A DNA stretch of 64,000 nt from Oreohelix idahoensis. Its lineage: Eukaryota; Mollusca; Gastropoda; Stylommatophora; Oreohelicidae. Numbering within the stretch: the first letter of the stretch is position 1; the number at the start of each line of letters is the position of its first letter. The notes under the pieces are model-generated. The model was not told where the DNA came from. It was given only the letters and a program-made list of their open reading frames with translations, and ran no database searches. This document shows positions 56,490 through 64,000 of this stretch, in pieces. A program made the position numbers and the translations under genes. The stretch is taken from assembly GCA_024509875.1 (NCBI GenBank), contig JAMPIV010017576.1, positions 293,918-357,917 of the forward strand. Reading direction: 5' to 3'.

Positions 56490-58776
56490 CTTGGTCTACC
56501 CTGTTCAACCTGAAAGTTGGTTATAATTGGGGTATTTAGTGTCATTTTATTTACTAATTTTGTATTCAATTTAAATAACTGTTGTCTTTTGCAGTTGCTG
56601 ATTTTTATTTATATTAGTATTTGTCAATTTTATTTTCTCTTTTGTATTGTTTCTAGATAACTATTGTCCTTTACACTTGGTTTTAATTTGTATTAGTATT
56701 TGTTCTTTTTGAGTTGTTGTCCCTTTTTTTTTTTTTTTTAATACCTTGTCTTTCCTTGTCCTATGAGTAGTTATTTTTTTTTTTTTTGTTAATGCTTTGT
56801 TAGTTCTTGCTGCTTAATTTCTATTTAGTTGGATGATTTTCCTGAAGTTCTAACCTTATATGTTTTCCTTTGTTTTATGTATATATCTTTTAAGTATTGA
56901 TTGGGCATCTCTTGGGGCATCTATACTTAAAACCTTATCACCTGTTAAGTCTATATTGTGATTTCTATAGTAAGTTTTTAATTCAAGCCTTTGTTGTTCA
57001 TACTTTTTACATTGGATCAGGTAGTGGTCTATGTCATTCTCTTCCTGACATTCTTGGCAGTGTGGTTCTTCTACCATGAAGTATGCTGCACCGAGTCGGA
57101 GACGCCACAGTTTTTTGTTCGATGGTATCTTTAATTCTTCTCTGACCTGGCATGTCCTCGTTGGTTCTTTCAGCAGTTTGAACGCGTGTCTGCCTTTTCT
57201 ACTTTCCTTCCATGTTGTCTTCCATTCCTCGTTTATAGTTTCCTTCACTTGGCTCTTGATCTCTGACCTTCCCAGTCCTGTTTTTATATTGTTTTTACTT
57301 GTTCTTCCCTTCTTGGCATTCTGGTCTGCCAACTCGTTGCCAGCTATACCTATGTGTGCTGGAACCCACACTAGCCTCACACTACATCCTCTGTTCTCTA
57401 GTGATGTATTAATTGCTAGAATTTCTTCCTTTATGTCTGGCCGGCTACATTTACCTGGGTGTTCTAGTGCTTGTAGTGATGATAGTAGTGAGTCTGTAAA
57501 TATCGTAACAGCTTCTGGTGGGTTATCTTCGATTATTTCTAGACTTTTAAGAATTGCTACCATCTCTGCAGTAAAAATCGATGCCCCTTCCGTTACACTG
57601 TAGCTCTTTTTTATTCCCCATTGTGGTATTACAACTCCGGCACCTAGTTGCCCACTATCACCCTTGGAACCATCAGTGTAGACGGCCAGACTTTGTTTAG
57701 TTAGTTGCTCTATGAGCTTTCTACTTATCATTTTGGCTTCCTTATCTTCTATGTTTTGTTTGATCTTTTCAGTAAGTGAGTAGTCTATGATTGGTGTTTT
57801 TAGTTCCCATGGTGGTATTTTGCTTCTGTATTTATTACTATTTTCAATTGTGTTTGATAGTTCTTTGAACTGCATTAGGTCTTCTATAGTTCTCCACCCT
57901 GTTGGATATCTATCTTTATTTAAGGGGACGTCCCATACACTTGGTTGGTTTTTGACAAATGCTTTATGTGCTGGGTGGGTCACTTCTTGTGCTACTTTAC
58001 TCCAATAATTTAATCTCAGTTCTTTCCGTCTTAGACCAAGGGGAGGTATGCCGAGAGCTACTTCTAGAGCTTCTACTGGTGTCGATATAAATGCACCTGT
58101 AATAGTTCTCATGGCTGCATTTTGAATCCTGTCCAGTTTTGCTTTGTTAGAAGCTGCAGCTGAGTCATAGACTATGCTGGCATAATCCAGTTTCCCCCTG
58201 ATGAAGGACTTGTAGAACATAAGCATTATTTTATTGCTGGCCCCCCATCCATTACCTTTTACAATCCTTAGTATATTTAGGGGTCCCCTACAGCTTTCTA
58301 CCAAACTGTCTATATGTTTATTATAATTTAGTTGTTTATCTAAAGTTATGCCCAGAAATCTAGTTGTTGAGGAGGTACATATTTTCTGTCCTTTAATGGT
58401 TATATTGATTTTGTTATTTTTTTTTTAAATTTCCTTTGCTGAAAATCATACCTACTGTTTTGTTTACATTAATTTGGAAGCCCCAACTTTTCATCCACTC
58501 TGAAACTTTGTCTATTTGATTTTGAAGTTTTTTGTAAACATGGTCCAAGTTTTTTCCAGATCGCCAAATGGCACAGTCATCTGCAAATTGTGATACTGCA
58601 TTCTTTATGTCATTAAATTCATCTGCTAAATCATTTACAGCTATAGTGAAAATTGAAGGAGAGATCACTGATCCTTGAGGAATCCCATTCTGTTGTTCAT
58701 ATATTTCTGACTGATGCGTGATGCCATATGATGATGGATGGTATCCGCATGTCTGGTTTTGTGTAGTGTGCAGATG
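56490..58776 (-). mobile_element. LINE with RNase H domain (I-like), interrupted by retroelement copy 2
   Basis: The minus strand encodes the C-terminal half of a reverse transcriptase and an RNase H (see 56856-58776), with a 3' untranslated part ending near 56490 in AGGTTGAACAGGGTAGACCAAG. The same 3' end occurs at 37530-37590. The 5' side stops exactly at the LTR border 58777, inside the reverse transcriptase. Confidence 0.8.
56856..58776 (-). pseudogene. LINE reverse transcriptase (partial) plus RNase H, frameshifted
   Basis: From 58776 the frame reads QNQTCGYHPSSYGITHQ, NGIPQGSVISPSIFTIAVNDL and VSQFADDCAIWRSG (FADD polymerase box), and ends at 58414 in a run of A's. After a 1-base shift it continues (58304-56856, 482 codons) with ESCRGPLNILRIVKGNGWGAS, MLMFYKSFIRGKLDYASIVY and RIQNAAMRTITGAF. 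An RNase H follows: LAVYTDGSKGDSGQLGAGVVI, IFTAEMVAILKSLEI, VTIFTDSLSS-like and WVPAHIGIAGNELAD. The carboxyl end has a CCHC-like HCQECQEENDIDHYLIQC. RNase H after the reverse transcriptase is typical of the I group of LINEs. The RNase H Asp-Glu-Asp residues are present. The 5' half lies beyond the LTR element. Confidence 0.88.
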
Positions 58777-59792
58777 TGTTCAGTCAAACAATGTTCATAC
58801 AAAAATAACAGGGCAATCCACATAGGACGTCAGTAAACTCACGACGTATAAAGTCAATGATTCTTGAAACAGCCGTTGACGTTTTTCTTCATTATTTATT
58901 GTGGACGCCACAGTGACAAAATGGTTACGCGAATATGTAGACACATCAAACAGTCATTATCACAGCAACATTCAATACAGCAATAGACGGTAGACAGCAT
59001 TACAATGATGAGTCAGATGCATGTTATATTTCATAGTGCTGTAAATGTAGTCAGGTGAAAAACTCCATCCTTTTCTATAACAGCCAGGAGATAACCAGAT
59101 GTATGAAATCAGTTCACTCTCCGTAATCTGACTTCAGCAAGACAGACACGTCTGCCGAAGTATAAATAATGTCCTCAAAAATATCCTCTAGATAACAAAG
59201 GTTTTTCAAACCTAGTTCAGGTAACCAAGTAGCAAGTAATAGTCCTTGGGACCTGCATCAACCGATGCAGCACAATACAGCGACATGTGAGCTAGGAAAA
59301 CATCTCGTGACGACGACTTTCGAAGACAGGCTATGAACCAGAAAGCGTTCACGACCAAAAATCGATAGAGTTAATGAAAATGTTAATTTACCTTGCCTTC
59401 CGGAAATACACAGAAATATTATGCCTCCCGGCATGTGCAAATACACTAGAGGTATTATCTCGAATAAACGAAATATCCATAAGAGGACTACACATCCCTG
59501 ACAGAACAAAAAATAGCGGAGATCCCCTCTTCAACGAGGCATCTCTTTCGCCATTCCAAATCGCTCACTCCACTAGTGGTGGGCGGAAACCGATCGACCA
59601 AAAGCAAGACAAGTCATGCGCAGTCCAGCGCAAAAAATGACCACAGCTCAAAAACTCAACTGCATTCGATACCAACGCGAGAAGACAAATGCTTACCGAG
59701 AAAAGTGACTATAAATTTCAAGCAGTTGTTGCCCTTGCGTTATAAAATAGATATTGTAATAAAATGATGTTGCGAGAATTTATCACGCAACA
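58777..59792 (-). repeat. 3' LTR of retroelement copy 2, 1016 bp
   Basis: On the minus strand it begins TGTTGCGTGATAAATTCTCG, directly after a purine tract (GGGAGGAGGTGGTGATA), and ends GTTTGACTGAACA, giving the TG...CA pattern. The first 25 bases form a hairpin (TGTTGCG...CGCAACA). A polyadenylation-like AATAAA lies about 120 bp from its end. Promoter and RNA end are expected here. Confidence 0.8.
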
Positions 59793-60560
59793 TATCACCA
59801 CCTCCTCCCGATAAAAAAAAAATGTGGAACATATTTTTTTTTTTTTAAATATCAAAGAGCATGCGATAAGCGGCTCAAAACGCACGAATTATGCGCTGAT
59901 AATTAATTAAATTGCCTAACATGAGGCTAAATATAGAGTGTCTGGTGAGGATATACCTCAACAGAAAAATAAATATGTCTCAAAAAATATTCACATCGGG
60001 GAGGTGTCACCACCACACATCACGTTAGCATGTAAACACAATATACGTATGCAAGTTACTATAATCATCATTAAACAGCATACTCTAATATTGTCTTTAA
60101 AAATGGATGTACAAATCTGATAGGAAAATTTAAATAGTACATTCTTTGACATGTAATGACATAAGTACATAGTAAAGTTAAACTACATGACGATCCAGGA
60201 CATATGCTCTGGCATTCCGAGGGTAAGTACACAATCTAGAACTCGTCATGCTTGATACTAGTAAGGTAAGTCCTCAGCTCAACAATGACATTCTGAGAAA
60301 GTACAAGCAATATAATGCTAATTAATAACTAATATGCTTCATAAGGTACAATACATTATTAATAATTGTGGCTGTTTAGTAAACTAACGGCCCTTATATT
60401 AACTACTCAGTCCTCCTCTATCATCTTAAAAACGAACAGAAGAAGATGACAACAAAGCACGATAGTGTGTACATATAAAGTGAGTACAGATGTGCTAATC
60501 TATTGTAGTAATATAGGTGTGTTATGACTCTGTAATATATAGGAATATAGGACAGAAGTA
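59793..60560 (-). other. Spacer between pol stop and 3' LTR, with polypurine tract
   Basis: The purine tract (minus strand, 59810-59793) is the expected plus-strand primer site. The remaining 740 bp carry no envelope-like or other frame that I can support. Confidence 0.5.
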
Positions 60561-63482
60561 TTAGTTAGAGTCATGTGGGCATCTAGACAAAATGTCAGCC
60601 ATCACATTATCCGCACCACGGATAGCTCGTACCGTGAAGTGAAAAGGTTGAAGAGCTATAGCATATCGAGTGGATCTCGAACTCTTCAAATTCTTAGTCT
60701 GAATAGCTGTAAGAGCTTTCTGATCAGTCTCTAGAATGAAATGTGCGCCCAGGAGGAATCTTTGTAGCTTTAGAATTGACCAAACCATCGCTAACAACTC
60801 ACGGTCTAAAACCGAGTAGTTCCTCTCTGCCGCATTTAGTTTTCTAGAAATGTACATAACAGGATGCAGAGTATTTGCATATTCTTGCATCAGTGCTGCT
60901 CCAATCCCAGTGGATGAAGCATCACTCCGAAGAACAAAAGTCCTATCAAGAGTAGGTAATCTTAAGATGGGAGGAGAAGAAAATATATTCTTGATTTGGT
61001 CTAATGAAGATTGGCATTCTTCAGACCAACGGACCAGATTAGGCGAACCTTTCTTCAACAATGTTGAGGGAGGTGCCATGATCGAAGATAAATTTGGAAT
61101 AAATCTCCCATAAAATTGAATTAAACCTAAGAGACTCCTAACTTGTTTCTTCGTTTTAGGAACAGAGATGTTCAGTATTTTGGAAGTATTGTGGTCTTCT
61201 GTCTTCAAGAGACCATGACCAACACGATGACCCAGGAAAGAGATTTCACCAAAACCAACAAAAGCTTTAGAAGGTTTCGCTGTCAAATTATTCTCACGTA
61301 GAGTGGACAGTAAGTCATATAACCCTAAATAGTGATCTTCCCAGGTATCACTGAAGAGACAGATGTCATCTAAGTATGCGATGACATCCGAACGATGTGA
61401 CAGAATTCGACGCATCATGCGAACGAAAGTTGCAGGGGCGTTCATGAGACCAAAAGGCATAACATTCCATTGAAATAGACCCCTAGGTGTAGAAAAAGCA
61501 GTAAGAGGTTTGGCATGCTCTGCTAAAGGCACTTGCCAATAACCTTTAGACAAGTCAAGTTTAGTGAAGAATCTAGAATTAGAAAGTCTAATCAGTAGAT
61601 CTTCTAACAAAGGCATCGGTTCAGCATCGAACTTTGTGACCTGATTCAATTTGCGATAATCAACACAAATTCGTATGTTCTTATCCTTCTTCCGGACAAT
61701 AACCATGGAAGAAGAATATGGTGAAGTCGATGGTTCAATTATATTTAATTGAATCATTTCATCCAATTCCTTTTCCACCTGCGACTGAAAGTGTATAGGA
61801 ATAGGATACGGCCTAACCCTAATTGGATTATTGTCGGTAAGAATTATGTCATGTTCTATGACATCTGTGTGTCCAGGAATGTCAGTGAGAACATCCTGAA
61901 ATGTTTGTAACATCGACGAGACTTGTCGATGTTCGTCACCAGAAAGATTAGGAGAAACAGAAACGTTTTTCCAAGATTCCGTGGAATGTAATGGAACCAC
62001 CGGAAGGGGAAGGTTGACATCAGAGAAGGTAGCTTCCTCATCCTGTATGACAGACAGGGATGAATAATGACCGTGAGGTGCAGGAGCATCATCCGTTGCC
62101 TGGAAAATAGGCAGCAAATAGTCCGGACGTTCGTGAAATTCCGAAAGCATGTTTATGTGGAAAGATTTATGCTTTCCATCAATATCGACCACATAGTCAA
62201 CATCGGAAATCCGAGAGACTATTGCATACGGACCTTTCCATGCAATAAGAAGTCTATTTTCCCTACTGGGGAGTAGGACGAATGCTTTGTCAACTGGACA
62301 AAGTTGTCGTAGACATCTATTCTTGTTAGCAAACTGCCTTGCCTTCTCTTTAGCAATTTCTGATGAAGCAGTTGCTAGCTTACATGCCTCAATGATCTTT
62401 TGTCTAAGAGCAATGACATACTCATATGAGGATTGAGTTTCATCGCTAATATCATCGGCAGTGATGAGATCGTGTAATAAAGACATAGGGCCGCGTGGAC
62501 GCGCGCCAAAGACAAGTTCGAAGGGAGAAAATTCTGTGTGTTCATTAGGGACTTCTCTATAGGCAAAGAGAGCCGCGGGTAAAACCCTGTCCCAATCTTG
62601 AGGATGATCTTCAGTTATCTTACCAAGCAAAGTCTTGAGCGTTCTATTCAGACGCTCAACTAACCCATTAGACATAGGATGGTAGATACTACTGAGAGAT
62701 CGTTCAATATGTAAGGTAGACATTACCTGTGACATAGTGTCAGATATGAGTTGAGTGCCATGGTCTGACAATATTTCTCTGGGGAACCCCAAGCGAGAAA
62801 ATATCAACCAAAGAGCATCTGCGATATCTGTAGTAGATATGCTCTTAAGAGGAATAGCCTCTGGCCAACGTGTGCACATATCGACACATGTAAGGATAAA
62901 CTGATGTCCTCTGGCCGACTTGACCTTAAAAGGGCCAATAATATCTATGGCCATTTTCTGAAACGGCCGAATAGGAATGTCAGCAGCCTGGATAGGCGCA
63001 GCATGTCGTGGTCCTCTAGATTTGACCTCCTGACATACCTTGCATGATCGGCAGTAAATACGAATGTCCTTATTGACAAAAGGCCAAAAGAAAGCCGCAA
63101 GGACTCTCGACTTCGTACGGGAAAAACCCATATGTCCAGCACATTGCGAGTCATGAGCATGTTGTAATATTTGCACTCTCATGCTCTTGGGAACAAGAAT
63201 TTGCGAATGTGCCGACGTAGTCGAATCTTGTACCATACGTACAAGTACGCCGTTTCTCATTGCAATCCAAGATTTTCTATTTGTATCCTGATTCGGATCA
63301 CCTTTCTTCGCAAGAACGAAGAATTTTTTTAAAGAAGGATCTTCTTCTTGCAATTTTATGAAAGAGTCACGAGTGATTACTAAGTGACTATCTTGGCTAT
63401 CAACTTCATTATCACTATTCAGTGATGTTTCGGGTGTTTGTAGAGCTTGTGCTCTTGTAACTACTGCATTTGTAGCTTGCAT
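60561..63482 (-). CDS. Pol of retroelement copy 2: integrase, reverse transcriptase, RNase H in one frame
   Basis: An uninterrupted 973-codon frame. Integrase zinc-binding part: residues about 105-151 (GHMGFSRT, CRSCKVCQ). Integrase core: Asp180 (AIDIIGPF), Asp240 (SDHGTQ) and Glu276 (NGLVERLNR), spaced as DD35E. An integrase C-terminal segment is at about 395-445 (KGPYAIVSRISDVDYVVD, FHINML). Reverse transcriptase at about 560-740: LDLSKGYWQVPL (Asp643), FGLMNAPATF and YLDDI (703-707). RNase H at about 850-965: RSDASSTGIGA (Asp854), DRELLAMVW (Glu895), ETDQKALTA (Asp920), MADILSR (Asp963). All catalytic residues are present. The ATG chosen is only the first Met: homology to copy 1 continues upstream into protease, so the true product was probably a gag-pol polyprotein cut by the protease. 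Confidence 0.93.
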   Translation of the reverse strand: MQATNAVVTRAQALQTPETSLNSDNEVDSQDSHLVITRDSFIKLQEEDPSLKKFFVLAKKGDPNQDTNRKSWIAMRNGVLVRMVQDSTTSAHSQILVPKSMRVQILQHAHDSQCAGHMGFSRTKSRVLAAFFWPFVNKDIRIYCRSCKVCQEVKSRGPRHAAPIQAADIPIRPFQKMAIDIIGPFKVKSARGHQFILTCVDMCTRWPEAIPLKSISTTDIADALWLIFSRLGFPREILSDHGTQLISDTMSQVMSTLHIERSLSSIYHPMSNGLVERLNRTLKTLLGKITEDHPQDWDRVLPAALFAYREVPNEHTEFSPFELVFGARPRGPMSLLHDLITADDISDETQSSYEYVIALRQKIIEACKLATASSEIAKEKARQFANKNRCLRQLCPVDKAFVLLPSRENRLLIAWKGPYAIVSRISDVDYVVDIDGKHKSFHINMLSEFHERPDYLLPIFQATDDAPAPHGHYSSLSVIQDEEATFSDVNLPLPVVPLHSTESWKNVSVSPNLSGDEHRQVSSMLQTFQDVLTDIPGHTDVIEHDIILTDNNPIRVRPYPIPIHFQSQVEKELDEMIQLNIIEPSTSPYSSSMVIVRKKDKNIRICVDYRKLNQVTKFDAEPMPLLEDLLIRLSNSRFFTKLDLSKGYWQVPLAEHAKPLTAFSTPRGLFQWNVMPFGLMNAPATFVRMMRRILSHRSDVIAYLDDICLFSDTWEDHYLGLYDLLSTLRENNLTAKPSKAFVGFGEISFLGHRVGHGLLKTEDHNTSKILNISVPKTKKQVRSLLGLIQFYGRFIPNLSSIMAPPSTLLKKGSPNLVRWSEECQSSLDQIKNIFSSPPILRLPTLDRTFVLRSDASSTGIGAALMQEYANTLHPVMYISRKLNAAERNYSVLDRELLAMVWSILKLQRFLLGAHFILETDQKALTAIQTKNLKSSRSTRYAIALQPFHFTVRAIRGADNVMADILSRCPHDSN

Positions 63483-63757
63483 GTTATTATCTTCCCAAGC
63501 AGCAATCTGCTGTGGGGTACACTCCCTAACCCGTGAATACGACCAATAATAAGGTCCGCAATAGGATTAGGTAAGAGACAAGCATGCACATCTCCAGTAA
63601 AGAAAGGAGTGGCAATGCGAATTACAGCAGTAGGATATTTTTCTAGAGTGCCGCCAAATGTGACACATTTAATAACCCTTCCTGTAGCACAAGATGGATC
63701 TACAAGCGATTGTCTAACACCAATTGTGGTGCATCCGGAATCGAAAAGTAAACTTAC
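63483..63757 (-). pseudogene. C-terminal Gag-protease remnant of retroelement copy 2
   Basis: The minus strand reads VSLLFDSGCTTIGVRQS (intact D-S-G active-site triplet), CVTFGGTLEKYPTAVIRI and PNPIADLIIGRIHG. One base is missing relative to copy 1 near 63517, putting the end of protease out of frame with pol. Homology ends at 63757. Confidence 0.8.
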
Positions 63758-63825
63758 AAATTATAAAATAAAATATCAAATAGATATAAATTAGAAAAAT
63801 TTAATATGATATATAAAGAAAGGTG

Positions 63826-63917
63826 TGAAGGTGGGGGGGGGGGGGGGGGGGGGGGGGAAAGAAGTATATAATTAATAAAAACTATAAAGAAGGGGGGGGG
63901 GGGGGGGGGGGGGGGGG
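63826..63917. repeat. Two long poly-G tracts
   Basis: Two homopolymer runs of 20 or more G's in AT-rich sequence. They may mark a real low-complexity junction or an assembly or sequencing artefact. Confidence 0.8.
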
Positions 63918-64000
63918 ATAAAAATGTATTATTGAATTAAAGTATAAATTGTTAATATTATATTATGAATAAATAAGTTATTAATTATAGTTAGGATTAG

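Larger units (their letters stand above)
58777..63757 (-). mobile_element. Ty3/gypsy-type retroelement, Gmr1-like, copy 2 (5' part missing)
   Basis: From right to left on the minus strand: end of protease (63757-63483), one continuous pol frame (63482-60561), a 760-bp spacer, a purine-rich tract (59793-59810) and a full 3' LTR (59792-58777). Gag and the 5' LTR are absent: homology stops at about 63757, where low-complexity and poly-G sequence begins. The LTR's outer end cuts the LINE at 58776, so this element inserted into that LINE. Confidence 0.88.

Overview
The window is eukaryotic, from an AT-rich and transposon-dense animal genome. I see no operon, ribosome binding site or CRISPR array. 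The element mix (Tc1, hAT, piggyBac, a TTAA-inserting element with a 'Mutator-like' transposase domain, several non-LTR families with microsatellite tails, tRNA-derived SINEs and a Gmr1-type LTR element) fits a marine or freshwater invertebrate, most likely a mollusc. That placement is inference; no sequence here proves the species.

The one host gene recognised is on the + strand. Seven exons (12853-12971, 19822-19956, 23301-23487, 34995-35175, 37819-37953, 45111-45187, 47213-47348) join with consistent splice phases into about 323 codons. They match the linker and the first part of the C-terminal methyltransferase domain of METTL13 (eEF1A lysine and N-terminal methyltransferase). The exons for the N-terminal methyltransferase domain and for the end of the protein were not found and probably lie outside the window. 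About 970 coding bases are spread over 34.5 kb because the introns are packed with mobile elements.

Layout. 1-5168: minus-strand Ty3/gypsy-type retroelement copy 1 (gag-protease, then pol with integrase before reverse transcriptase), followed by an undelimited leader or LTR to about 7.1 kb. 7.1-10 kb: broken Kolobok-like DNA transposon with TTAA ends. 10.7-12.8 kb: non-LTR (LINE) fragments. 13.4-19.8 kb: SINEs, a minus-strand LINE with a GTTC-repeat tail, a GATA microsatellite and a minisatellite derived from the LINE's own coding sequence. 20.2-20.9 kb: 17 copies of a 45-bp repeat. 26.1-28.3 kb: deleted piggyBac with a SINE inside. 28.3-33.9 kb: non-coding. 36-37 kb: hAT-type MITE with a nested LINE end. 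38.7-44.5 kb: old hAT split by a younger, intact hAT. 48.3-49.9 kb: Tc1 element. 50.2-50.4 kb: long hairpin between 18-bp direct repeats. 51.4-53.6 kb: intact 563-codon gene of an unclassified element. 53.8-55.2 kb: LINE end and SINEs. 56.5-58.8 kb: LINE with an RNase H domain, cut by the 3' LTR of retroelement copy 2. 58.8-63.8 kb: retroelement copy 2, ending in low-complexity poly-G sequence.

The most notable items are: (1) the two gypsy-type elements whose pol runs integrase-RT-RNase H, the order typical of Ty1/copia and of the Gmr1 clade; (2) the unclassified 563-aa gene with candidate short terminal inverted repeats and a 4-bp duplication; (3) the hairpin insertion with an 18-bp target duplication; (4) a hAT nested inside a related hAT; (5) LINE families defined by AAGT, GTTC and GAAG tails, several with exact target duplications.
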